A DNA stretch of 64,000 bases from Delphinus delphis (lineage: Eukaryota; Chordata; Mammalia; Artiodactyla; Delphinidae), in the NCBI RefSeq assembly GCF_949987515.2, contig NW_027192670.1, positions 2,046,001-2,110,000 of the forward strand, given 5' to 3'. The notes beneath the pieces were generated by a model. It did no database searches. It was not told where the DNA came from and was given only the letters and a program-made list of their open reading frames with translations. Shown here piece after piece: positions 39,488 to 52,121 of this stretch; positions within the stretch are counted from its first letter, which is position 1; each line of letters opens with the position of its first letter. The translations under genes and the position numbers were made by a program.

Positions 39488-41067
39488 AAATAAGTCACAC
39501 AGAAAAAGAAACATCATAAGATATCACTAATACACGGAATGGAAACTTGGCTACATAGGAACTGAATTCCAAAACAGAACAGGTTCTCAAATTTAGAAAA
39601 CCAACTTATGCTTGCTTAAAGGGAAAGGTGAGTTGGGTTGCTGCATAAAACCAGAGATTGAAATGAGCACAGATAAAGTTCCTTAAGCCAAATATGGAAT
39701 AGACAAGAGCTACTCCTTGTTCAACGAAATGGACTCAACACCGCATATTAAACGCCTAAGAATGTACCTGACTAGTAAGTATCTTAAAACCTATGGATTG
39801 CTATGTCTCCGAAAGAGAATCAAGCATGTGTACAGGGGCATAAACGCAGCAGTGATAGGATTGGAGAGGTTCGGTGAGCAAATGAAGACCCTTTGAAGTC
39901 ATATTGCATGGTACCCATTCCACGGGTTTCAACTCCCCAGGTTTTAGGTATTCTTCCTTCAGCTAAAACATGCATGTGGAACCCAGAGTATGATCAACCA
40001 TGTGATCGGGAGACGTGTTCAAATATGTCTCAGTTTTCCTCCCCTGGTACTCGGGTGCAACATTCCAGACGCTTTACTAACACTCTCCCCACTTGGAGAG
40101 TCAGCGCCTTTAACCTCCTGTTTGGCCCAGTTTGCAATTTCTGCGGAAGATGAACAGGAATAGCGAGAACCAATGAGAGGCTAGCTGGAGGTGTCTGGAC
40201 GGGCAAATTTAACTCTCATTTCCCACCAGGGAGAGGAAATAACCAAAGGCTCAGTGTGCCGTACCGGAACCAGATTAGGGCCTGAAGCCATCCTGCGGTG
40301 TTGCGGCCAGGTCACAAGAAAGCGAGATGAAGAAAGGAGCTCAGGGGCACTGTAATTCACAAACCTGCAGAGTTATAAATGACAGCTATCGTCCAAAAAT
40401 AGACTGAAGTAAGGCTGCCAAGAGGACTTGAAAGCGGGGCAGAATTGCAGGAAACCGATTTCAGGAGGTAGAGTGGAATTGCATTGAAAGCATAGGAAAA
40501 GAGGCAGAACGTCCACAATGATGCACTTGGCCAAAAAGGGCGTATGCGTTTTTTCCTGAATATATTCAGGAAAAAACGCATACGCCCTTTTTGGCCAACC
40601 AAGCAAGCTTGCAAAGGAAATCTGCACTACAATGAAGTCTCACTTCCCCCCGGTAAAAAGGGCCATCTGAAAAAAGTGTAAAATCCAGAAAGGCAGGACA
40701 GGCCATGGAGAACTGGGAGCCTTGTTATGCTGATGGGCGGGATGTAAATTGCCAACAACCACTCGGGAGAAGTGTATGGTGTTTCCTGAAACATCTAAAA
40801 AACAAAGCAACAGAACCTAGGGCACTTCCACTTATGGTCCTATAGCTTAGGGAAATTAAAATCAAAAAGACACAGCCACCCCAAAGTTTGGAACGGCTCT
40901 GTTTACAAGAACCTCGTTTACAGTACAAGTTCAACATCGCAGAAAGTGAAAAATGGATAAAGAAGTTGTGGTATGTACTTACAAAGCAATATCACTCAGC
41001 AATGAAATCTGTGTCTTCAGGCCCTTAGCAGCACAATGAGTGGATTCAGGTATGATGATTCTAACTG
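39488..41067 (+). repeat. Satellite unit 26 (1580 bp)
   Basis: Head almost the same as unit 25, class II tail (GGTATGTACTTACAAAGC). Palindrome at 40527-40598. Confidence 0.95.
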
Positions 41068-42647
41068 AAATAAGTCACAAAGAAAAAGAAACATCATAAG
41101 ATATCAGTAATACACGGAATGTAAACTTGGCTACACAGGAACTGAATTACAGAACAGAACAGGGTCTCAAATTTAGAAAACCAACTTATGCTTGCTTAAG
41201 GGTAAAGGTGAGTTGGGGTGCTGCATAAAACCAGAGATTGAAATGAGCACAGATAAAGTTCCTTAAGCCAAATATGGAATAGACAAGAGCTACTCCTTGC
41301 TCAACGAAATGGACTCAACACCCCATATTAAACGCCTAAGAATGTACCTGACTAGTAAGTATCTTAAAACCTATGGATTGCTATGTCTCCGAAAGAGAAT
41401 CAAGCATGTGTACAGGGGCATAAACGCAGCAGTGATAGGATTGGAGAGGTTCGGTGAGCAAATGAAGACCCTTTGAAGTCATATTGCATGGTACCCATTC
41501 CACGGGTTTCAACTACCCAGGTTTAAGGTATTCTTCCTTCAGCTAAAACATGCATGTGGAACCCAGAGTATGATCAACCATGTGATCGGGAGACGTGTTC
41601 AAATATGTCTCAGTTTTCCTCCCCTGGTACTCGGGTGCAACATTCCACACGCTTTACTAACACTCTCCCCACTTGGAGAGTCAGCGCCTTTAACCTCCTG
41701 TTTGGCACAGTTTGCAATTTCTGCGGAAGATGAACAGGAATAGCGAGAACCAATGAGAGACTAGCTGGAGGTGTCTGAACGGGCAAATTTAACTCTCATT
41801 TCCCACCAGGAAGAGGAAATAACCACAGGCTCAGCGTGCCGTGCCGGAACCAGATTAGGGCCTGAAGCCATCCTGCGGTGTTGCGGCCAGGTCACAAGAA
41901 AGCGAGTTGAAGAAAGGAGCTCAGGGGCACTGTAATTCACAAACCTGCAGAGTTATAAATGACAGCTATCGTCCAAAAATAGACTGAAGTAAGGCTGCCA
42001 AGAGGACTTGAAAGCGGGGCAGAATTGCAGGAAACCGATTTCAGGAGGTAGACTGGAATTGCATTGAAAGCATAGGAAAAGAGGCAGAACGTCCACAATG
42101 ATGCACTTGGCCAAAAAGGGCGTATGCGTTTTTTCCTGAATATATTCAGGAAAAAACGCATACGCCCTTTTTGGCCAGCCAAGCAAGCTTGCAAAGGAAA
42201 TCTGCACTAAAATGAAGTCTCACTTCCCCCCGGTCAAAAGGGCCATCTGAAAAAAGTATAAAATCCAGAAAGGCAGGACAGGCCATGGAGAACTGGGAGC
42301 CTTGTTATGCTGATGGGCGGGATGTAAATTGCCAACAACCACTCGGGAGAAGTGTATGGTGTTTCCTGAAACATCTAAAAAACAAAGCACCATAACCAAG
42401 GGCACTTCCACTTATGGTCCTATAGCTTAGGGAAATTAAAATCAAAAAGACACAGCCACCCCAAAGTATGGAACGGCTCTGTTTACAAGAACCTCGTTTA
42501 CACTACAAGTTCAACATCGCAGAAAGTGAAAAATGGATAAAGAAGTTGTGGTATTTACTTGCAAAGCAATATCACTCAGCAATGAAATCTGTGTCATCAG
42601 GCCCTTAGCAGCACAATGAGTGGATTCAGGTATGATGATTCTAACTG
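41068..42647 (+). repeat. Satellite unit 27 (1580 bp)
   Basis: Class II; private GCACCATAACCAAGGG. Palindrome at 42107-42178 ends in GGCCAG, so the outermost pair is lost. Confidence 0.95.
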
Positions 42648-44229
42648 AAATAAGTCACACAGAAAAAGAAACATCATAAGATATCAGTAATACACGGAAT
42701 GTAAACTTGGCTACACAGGAACTGAATTACAGAACAGAACAGGGTCTCAAATTTAGAAAACCAACTTATTCTTGCTTAAGGGTAAAGGTGAGTTGGGGTG
42801 CTGCATAAAACCAGAGATTGAAATGAGCACAGATAAAGTTCCTTAAGCCAAATATGGAATAGACAAGAGCTACTCCTTGCTCAACGAAATGGACTCAACA
42901 CCGCATATTAAACGCCTAAGAATGTACCTGACTAGTAAGTAAGTATCTTAAAACCTATGGATTGCTATGTCTCCGAAAGAGAATCAAGCATGTGTACAGG
43001 GGCATAAACGCAGCAGTGATAGGATTGGAGAGGTTCGGTGAGCAAATGAAGACCCTTTGAAGTCATATTGCATGGTACCCATTCCACGGGTTTCAACTAC
43101 CCAGGTTTAAGGTATTCTTCCTTCAGCTAAAACATGCATGTGGAACCTTGACTATGATCAACCATGTGATCGGGAGACGTGTTCAAATATGTCTCAGTTT
43201 TCGTACCCTGGTACTCGGGTGCAACATTCCAGACGCTTTACTAACACTCTCCCGACTTGGAGAGTCAGTCCCTTTAACCTCCTGTTTGGCCCAGTTTGCA
43301 ATTTCTGCGGAAGATGAACAGGAATAGCGAGAACCAATGAGAGGCTAGCTGGAGGTGTCTGGACGGGCAAATTTAACTCTCATTTCCCACCAGGAAGAGG
43401 AATTAACCAAAGGCTCAGCATGCCGGGCCGGAACCAGATTAGGGCCTGAAGCCATCCTGCGGTGTTGCGGCCAGCTCACAAGAAAGCGAGTTGAAGAAAG
43501 GAGCTCAGGGGCACTGTAATTCACAAACCTGCAGAGTTATAAATGACAGCTATCGTCCAAAAATATACTGAAGTGAGGCTGCCAAGAGGACTTGAAAGCG
43601 GGGCAGAATTGCAGGAAACCGATTTCAGGAGGTAGACTGGAATTGCATTGAAAGCATAGGAAAAGAGGCAGAACGTCCACAATGATGCACTTGGCCAAAA
43701 AGGGCGTATGCGTTTTTTCCTGAATATATTCAGGAAAAAACGCATACGCCCTTTTTGGCCAACCAAGCAAGCTTGCAAAGGGAATCTGCACTACAATGAA
43801 GTCTCACTTCCCCCGGGTCAAAAGGGCCATCTGAAAAAAGTGTAAAATCCAGAAAGGCAACAGGCCATTGAGAACTGGGAGCCTTGTTATGCTGATGGGC
43901 GGGATGTAAATTGCCAACAGACACTTGGGAGAAGTGTATGGTGTTTCCTGAAACATCTAAAAAACAAAGCAACAGAGCCTAGGGCACTGCCACTTATGGT
44001 CCTATAGCTTAGGGAAATTAAAATCAAAAAGACACAGCCACCCCAAAGTTTGGAACGGCTCTGTTTACAAGAACCTCGTTTACAATACAAGTTCAACATG
44101 GCAGAAAGTGAAAAATGGATAAAGAAGTTGTGGTATTCACTTACAAAGCAATATCACTCAGCAATGAAATCTGTGTCATCAGGCCCTTAGCAGCACAATG
44201 AGTGGATTCAGGTATGATGATTCTAACTG
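42648..44229 (+). repeat. Satellite unit 28 (1582 bp)
   Basis: Longest standard unit: a 4-bp duplication gives AGTAAGTAAGTATC near 42935, and two bases are lost at GGCAACAGGCC. Palindrome at 43691-43762. Confidence 0.95.
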
Positions 44230-45807
44230 AAATAAGTCACACAGAAAAAGAAACATCATAAGATATCAGTAATACACGGAATGTAAACTTGGCTACACAG
44301 GAACTGAATTACAGAACAGAACAGGGTCTCAAATTTAGAAAACCAACTTATGCTTGCTTAAGGGTAAAGGTGAGTTGGGGTGCTGCATAAAACCAGAGAT
44401 TGAAATGAGCACAGATAAAGTTCCTTAAGTCAAATATGGAATAGACAAGAGCTACTCCTTGCTCAACGAAATGGACTCAACACCGCATATTAAACGCCTA
44501 AGAATGTACCTGACTAGTAAGTATCTTAAAACCTATGGATTGCTGTGTCTCCGAAAGAGAATCAAGCATGTGTACAGGGGCATAAACGCAGCAGTGATAG
44601 GATTGGAGAGGTTCGGTGAGCAAATGAAGACCCTTTGAAGTCATATTGCATGGTACCCATTACTCGGGTCTTAACTCTCCAGGTTTAAGGTATTCTTCCT
44701 TCAGCTAAAACATGCATGTGGAACCCAAGTATGATCAACCATGTGAACGGGAGACGTGTTCAAATATGTCTCAGTTTTCCTCCCCTGGTACTCGGGTGCA
44801 ACATTCCAGACGCTTTACTAACACTCTCCCCACTTGGAGAGTCAGCGCCTTTAACCTCCTGTTTGGCACAGTTTGCAATTTCTGCGGAAGATGAACAGGA
44901 ATAGCGAGAACCAATGAGAGACTAGCTGGAGGTGTCTGGACGGGCAAATTTAACTCTAATTTCCCACCAGGATGAGGAATTAACCAAAGGCTCAGCGTGC
45001 CGTGCCGGAACCAGATTAGGGCCTGAAGCCATCCTGCGGTGTTGCGGCCAGGTCACAAGAAAGCGAGTTGAAGAAAGGAGCTCAGGGGCACTGTAATTCA
45101 CAAACCTGCAGAGTTATAAATGACAGCTATCATCCAAAAATATACTGAAGTAAGGCTGCCAAGAGGACTTGAAAGCGGGGCAGAATTGCAGGAAACCGAT
45201 TTCAGGAGGTAGACTGAAATTGCATTGAAAGCATAGGAAAAGACGCAGAACGTCCACAATGATGCACTTGGCCAAAAAGTGCGTATGCGTTTTTTCCTGA
45301 ATATATTCAGGAAAAAACGCATACGCCCTGTTGGGCCAACCAAGCAAGCTTGCAAAGGAAATCTGCACTACAATGAAGTCTCACTTCCCCCCGGTCAAAA
45401 GGGCCATCTGAAAAAAGTGTAAAATCCAGAAAGGCAGGACAGGCCATGGAGAACTGGGAGCCTTGTTATGCTGATGGGCGGGATGTAAATTGCCAACAAC
45501 CACTCCGGAGAAGTGTATGGTGTTTCCTGAAACATCTAAAAAACAAAGCAACAGAGCCTACGGCACTGCCATTTATGGCCCTATAGCTTAGGGAAATTAA
45601 AATCAAAAAGACACAGCCACCCCAAAGTTTGGGACGGCTCTGTTTACAAGAACCTCGTTTACAGTACAAGTTCAACATCGCAGAAGTGAAAAATGGATAA
45701 AGAAGTTGTGGTATTTACTTACAAAGCAATATCACTCAGCAATGAAATCTATGTCATCAGGCCCTTAGCAGCACAATGAGTGGATTCAGGTATGATGATT
45801 CTAACTG
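44230..45807 (+). repeat. Satellite unit 29 (1578 bp)
   Basis: Short CCCAAGTATG form and GCAGAAGTGAAAAATGG (one A lost). Palindrome at 45268-45339 with left-arm GTG and right CCCTGTTGGGCC. The tail is shared with unit 33. Confidence 0.95.
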
Positions 45808-47385
45808 AAATAAGTCACACAGAAAAAGAAACATCATAAGATATCAGTAATACACGGAATGGAAAGTTGGCTACACAGGAACTGAATTACAGAATAGAAC
45901 AGGGTCTCAAATTTAGAAAACCAACTTATGCTTGCTTAAGGGGAAAGGTGAGTTGGGGTGCTGCATAAAACCAGAGATTGAAATGAGCACAGATAAAGTT
46001 CCTTAAGCCACATATGGAATAGACAAGAGCTACTCCTTGCTCAACGAAATGGACTCAAAACCCCATATTAAACGCCTAAGAATGTACCTGACTAGTAAGT
46101 ATCTTAAAACCTATGGATTGCTATGTCTCCAAAAGAGAATCAAGCATGTGTACAGGGGCATAAACGCAGCAGTGATAGGATTGGAGAGGTTCGGTGAGCA
46201 AATGAAGACCCTTTGAAGTCATATTACATGGTACCCATTACACGAGTCTCAACTCTCCAGGTTTAAGGTATTCTTCCTTCAGCTAAAACATGCATGTGGA
46301 ACCCAGAGTATGATCAACCATGTGAACGGGAGACGTGTTCAAATATGTCTCAGTTTTCCTCCCCTGGTACTCGGGTGCAACATTCCAGACGCTTTACTAA
46401 CACTCTCCCGACTTGGAGAGTCAGTCCCTTTAACCTCCTGTTTGGCCCAGTTTGCAATTTCTGCGGAAGATGAACAGGAGTAGCGAGAACCAATGAGAGG
46501 CTAGCTGGAGGTGTCTGGACGGGCAAATTTAACTCTCATTTCCCACCAGGAAGAGGAATTAACCAAAGGTTCAGCATGCCGGGCCGGAACCAGATTAGGG
46601 CCTGAAGCCATCCTGCGGTGTTGCGGCCAGGTCACAAGAAAGCGAGTTGAAGAAAGGAGCTCAGGGGCACTGTAATTCACAAACCTGCAGAGTTATAAAT
46701 GACAGCTATCGTCCAAAAATAGACTGAAGTAAGGCTGCCAAGAGGACTTGAAAGCGGGGCAGAATTGCAGGAAACCGATTTCAGGAGGTAGACTGGAATT
46801 GCATTGAAAGCATAGGAAAAGAGGCAGAACGTCCACAATGATGCACTTGGCCAAAAAGGGCGTATGCGTTTTTTCCTGAATATATTCAGGAAAAAACGCA
46901 TACGCCCTTTTTGGCCAACCAAGCAAGCTTGCAAAGGAAATCTGCACTACAATGAAGTCTCACTTCCCCCCGGTCAAAAGGGCCATCTGAAAAAACTGTA
47001 AAATCCAGTAAGGCAATAGGCCATGGAGAACTGGGAGCCTTGTTATGCTGATGGGCGCGATGTAAATTGCCAACAGACACTTGGGAGAAGTGTATGGTGT
47101 TTCCTGAAACATCTAAAAAACAAAGCAACAGAGCCTAGGGCACTTCCACTTATGGTCCTATAGCTTAGGGAAATTAAAATCAAAAAGACACAGCCACCCC
47201 AAAGTTTGGAATGGCTCTGTTTACAAGAACCTCGTTTACAGTACAAGTTCAACATCGCAGAAAGTGAAAAATGGATAAAGAAGTTGTGGTATTCACTTAC
47301 AAAGCAATATCACTCAGCAATGAAATCTATGTCATCAGGCCCTTAGCAGCACAATGAGTGGATTCAGGTATGATGATTCTAACTG
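45808..47385 (+). repeat. Satellite unit 30 (1578 bp)
   Basis: Head with GGAAAGTTGGC, AGAATAGAAC and GCCACATATGG, shared with unit 34. Two bases lost at GGCAATAGGCC. Palindrome at 46847-46918. Confidence 0.95.
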
Positions 47386-48965
47386 AAATAAGTCACACAG
47401 AAAAAGAAACATCATAAGATATCAGTAATACACGGAATGTAAACTTGGCTACACAGGAACTGAATTACAGAACAGAACAGGGTCTCAAATTTAGAAAACC
47501 AACTTATGCTTGCTTAAGGGGAAAGGTGAGTTGGGGTGCTGCATAAAACCAGAGATTGAAATGAGCACAGATAAAGTTCCTTAAGTCAAATATGGAATAG
47601 ACAAGAGCTACTCCTTGCTCAACGAAATGGACTCAACACCGCATATTAAACGCCTAAGAATGTACCTGACTAGTAAGTATCTTAAAACCTATGGATTGCT
47701 ATGTCTCCGAAAGAGAATCAAGCATGTGTACAGGGGCATAAACGCAGCAGTGATAGGATTGGAGAGGTTCGGTGAGCAAATGAAGACCCTTTGAAGTCAT
47801 ATTGCATGGTACCCATTCCACGGGTTTCAACTACCCAGGTTTAAGGTATTCTTCCTTCAGCTAAAACATGCCTGTGGAACCTAGAGTATGATCAACCATG
47901 TGATCGGGAGATGTGTTCAAATATGTCTCAGTTTTCGTACCCTGGTACTCGGGTGCAACATTCCAGATGCTTTACTAACACTCTCCCGACTTGGAGAGTC
48001 AGTCCCTTTAACCTCCTGTTTGGCCCAGTTTGCAATTTCTGCGGAAGATGAACAGGAATAGCGAGAACCAATGAGAGGCTAGCTGGAGGTGTCTGGACGG
48101 GCAAATTTAACTCTCATTTCCCACCAGGAAGAGGAATTAACCAAAGGCTCAGCGTGCCGTACCGGAACCAGATTAGGGCCTGAAGCCATCCTGCGGTGTT
48201 GCGGCCAGCTCAAAAGAAAGCGAGTTGAAGAAAGGAGCTCAGGGGCACTGTAATTCACAAACCTGCAGAGTTATAAATGACAGCTATCATCCAAAAATAT
48301 ACTGAAGTAAGGCTGCCAAGAGGACTTGAAAGCGGGGCAGAATTGCAGGAGACCGATTACAGGAGGTAGACTGAAATTGCATTGAAAGCATAGGAAAAGA
48401 CGCAGAACGTCCACAATGATGCACTTGGCCAAAAAGTGCGTATGCGTTTTTTCCTGAATATATTCAGGAAAAAACGCATACGCCCTGTTTGGCCAACCAA
48501 GCAAGCTTGCAAAGGAAATCTGCACTACAATGAAGTCTCACTTCCCCCCGGTCAAAAGGGCCATCTGAAAAAAGTGTAAAATCCAGAAAGGCAGGACAGG
48601 CCATGGAGAACTGGGAGCCTTGTTATGCTGATGGGCGGGATGTAAATTGCCAACAGACACTCGGCAGAAGTGTATGGTGTTTCCTGAAACATCTAAAAAA
48701 CAAAGCAACAGAGCCTAGGGCACTGCCACTTATGGTCCTATAGCTTAGGGAAATTAAAATCAAAAAGACACAGCCACCCCAAAGTTTGGGACGCCTCCGT
48801 TTAAAAGAAGCTCGTTTACAGTACAAGTTCAACATCGCAGAAAGTGAAAAATGGATAAAGAAGTTGTGTTATTTACTTACAAAGCAATATCACTCAGCAA
48901 TGAAATCTATGTCATCAGGCCCTTAGCAGCACAATGAGTGGATTCAGGTACGATGATTCTAACTG
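47386..48965 (+). repeat. Satellite unit 31 (1580 bp)
   Basis: Class II; GACGCAGAACG shared with unit 29; private GAGACCGATTACAGG. Palindrome at 48425-48496 with left-arm GTG. Confidence 0.95.
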
Positions 48966-50543
48966 AAATAAGTCACACAGAAAAAGAAACATCATAAGAT
49001 ATCAGTAATACACGGAATGGAAAGTTGGCTACACAGGAACTGCATTACAGAACAGAACAGTGTCTCAAATTTAGAAAACCAACTTATGCTTGCTTAAGGG
49101 GAAAGGTGAGTTGGGGTGCTGCATAAAACCAGAGATTGAAATGAGCACAGATAAAGTTCCTTAAGCCAAATATGGAATAGACAAGAGCTACTCCTTGCTC
49201 AACGAAATGGACTCAACACCCCATATTAAACGCCTAAGAATGTACCTGACTAGTAAGTATCTTAAAACCTATGGATTGCTATGTCTCCGAAAGAGAATCA
49301 AGCATGTGTACAGGGGCATAAACGCAGCAGTGATAGGATTGGAGAGGTTCGTGAGCAAATGAAGACCCTTTGAAGTCATATTACATGGTACCCATTCCAC
49401 GGGTTTCAACTACCCAGGTTTAAGGTATTCTTCCTTCAGCTAAAACATGCATGTGGAACCTAGAGTATGATCAACCATGTCATAGGGAGACGTGTTCAAA
49501 TATGTCTCAGTTTTCGTACCCTGGTACTCGGGTGAAACATTCCAGACGCTTTACTAACACTCTCCCGACTTGGAGAGTCAGTCCCTTTAACCTCCTGTTT
49601 GGCCAGTTTGCAATTTCTGCGGAAGATGAACAGGAATAGCGAGAACCAATGAGAGGCTAGCTGGAGGTGTCTGGACGGGCAAATTTAACTCTCATTTCCC
49701 ACCAGGAAGAGGAATTAACCAAAGGCTCAGCGTGACGTACCGGAACCAGATTAGGGCCTGAAGCCATCCTGCGGTGTTGCGGCCAGGTCACAAGAAAGTG
49801 AGTTGAAGAAAGGAGCTCAGGGGCACTGTAATTCACAAACCTGCAGAGTTATAAATGACAGCTATCATCCAAAAATAGACTGAAGTAAGGCTGCCAAGAG
49901 GACTTGAAAGTGGGGCAGAATTGCAGGAAACCGATTTCAGGAGGTAGACTGGAATTGCATTGAAAGCATAGGAAAAGAGGCAGAACGTCCACAATGATGC
50001 TCTTGGCCAAAAAGGGCGTATGCGTTTTTCCCTCAATATATTCAGGAAAAAACGCATACGCCCTTTTTGGCCAACCAAGCAAGCTTGCAAAGGAAATCTG
50101 CACTAAAATGAAGTCTCACTTCCCCCCGGTCAAAAGGGCCATCTGAAAAAACTGTAAAATCCAGAAAGGCAGGACAGGCCATGGAGAACTGGGAGCCTTG
50201 TTATGCTGATGGGCGCGATGTAAATTGCCAACAGACACTTGGGAGAAGTGTATGGTGTTTCCTGAAACATCTAAAAAACAAAGCAACAGAGCCTAGGGCA
50301 CTTCCACTTATGGTCCTATAGATTAGGGAAATTAAAATCAAAAAGACACAGCCACCCCAAAGTTTGGAATGGCTCTGTTTACAAGAACCTCGTTTACAGT
50401 ACAAGTTCAACATCGCAGAAAGTGAAAAATGGATAAAGAAGTTGTGGTATTCACTTACAAAGCAATATCACTCAGCAATGAAATCTATGTCATCAGGCCC
50501 TTAGCAGCACAATGAGTGGATTCAGGTATGATGATTCTAACTG
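48966..50543 (+). repeat. Satellite unit 32 (1578 bp)
   Basis: Two single-base losses (GGTTCGTGAGC, TTGGCCAGTTTGC). The palindrome at 50003-50074 has a disturbed centre (TTTTTCCCTCAATATATTC) shared with unit 33. The tail GATGGGCGCGATG is shared with unit 30. Confidence 0.95.
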
Positions 50544-52121
50544 AAATAAGTCACACAGAAAAAGAAACATCATAAGATATCAGTAATACACGGAATGTAA
50601 ACTTGGCTACACAGGAACTGAATTACAGAACAGAACAGGGTCTCAAATTTAGAAAACCAACTTATGCTTGCTTAAGGGTAAAGGTGAGTTGGGGTGCTGC
50701 ATAAAACCAGAGATTGAAATGAGCACAGATAAATTTCCTTAAGCCAAATATGGAATAGACAAGAGCTACTCCTTGCTCAACGAAATGGACTCAATACCGC
50801 ATATTAAACGCCTAAGAATGTACCTGACTAGTAAGTATCTTAAAACCTATGGATTGCTATGTCTCCAAAAGAGAATCAAGCATGTGTACAGGGGCATAAA
50901 CGCAGCAGTGATAGGATTGGAGAGGTTCGTGAGCAAATGAAGACCCTTTGAAGTCATATTGCATGGTACCCATTCCACGGGTTTCAACTACCCAGGTTTA
51001 AGGTATTCTTCCTTCAGCTAAAACATGCATGTGGAACCTAGAGTATGATCAACCATGTGATTGGGAGACGTGTTCAAATATGTCTCAGTTTTCGTACCCT
51101 GGTACTCGGGTGCAACATTCCAGACGCTTTACTAACACTCTCCCCACTTGGAGAGTCACTCCTTTTAACCTCCTGTTTTGCCCAGTTTGCAATTTCTGTG
51201 GAAGATGAACAGGAATAGCGAGAACCAATGAGAGGCTAGCTGGAGGTGTCTGGATGGGCAAATTTAACTCTCATTTCCCACCAGGAAGAGGAATTAACCA
51301 AAGGCTCAGCATGCCGTGCCAGAACCAGATTAGGGCCTGAAGCCATCCTGTGGTTTTGCGGCCAGGTCACAAGAAAGTGAGTTGAAGAAAGGAGCTCAGG
51401 GGCACTGTAATTCACAAACATGCAGAGTTATAAATGACAGCTATCGTCCAAAAATAGACTGAAGTAAGGCTGCCAAGAGGACTTGAAAGTGGGGCAGAAT
51501 TGCAGGAAACCGATTTCAGGAGGTAGACTGGAATTGCATTGAAAGCATAGGAAAAGAGGCAGAACGTCCACAATGATGCTCTTGGCCAAAAAGGGCGTAT
51601 GCGTTTTTCCCTCAATATATTCAGGAAAAAACGCATATGCCCTTTTTGGCCAACCAAGCAAGCTTGCAAAGGAAATCTGCACTACAATGAAGTCTCACTT
51701 CCCCCCGGTCAAAAGGGCCATCTGAAAAAAGTGTAAAATCCAGAAAGGCAGGACAGGCCATGGAGAACTGGGAGCCTTGTTATGCTGATGGGCGGGATGT
51801 AAATTGCCAACAGACACTCGGGAGAAGTGTATGGTGTTTCCTGAAACATCTAAAAAACAAAGCAACAGAGCCTACGGCACTGCCACTTATGGCCCTATAG
51901 CTTAGGGAAATTAAAATCAAAAAGACACAGCCACCCCAAAGTTTGGGACGGCTCTGTTTACAAGAACCTCGTTTACAGTACAAGTTCAACATCGCAGAAG
52001 TGAAAAATGGATAAAGAAGTTGTGGTATTTACTTACAAAGCAATATCACTCAGCAATGAAATCTATGTCATCAGGCCCTTAGCAGCACAATGAGTGGATT
52101 CAGGTATGATGATTCTAACTG
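50544..52121 (+). repeat. Satellite unit 33 (1578 bp)
   Basis: Same disturbed palindrome centre as unit 32 (51582-51653). Tail with CTACGGCACTGCC and GCAGAAGTGAAAAATGG, as in unit 29. Confidence 0.95.
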
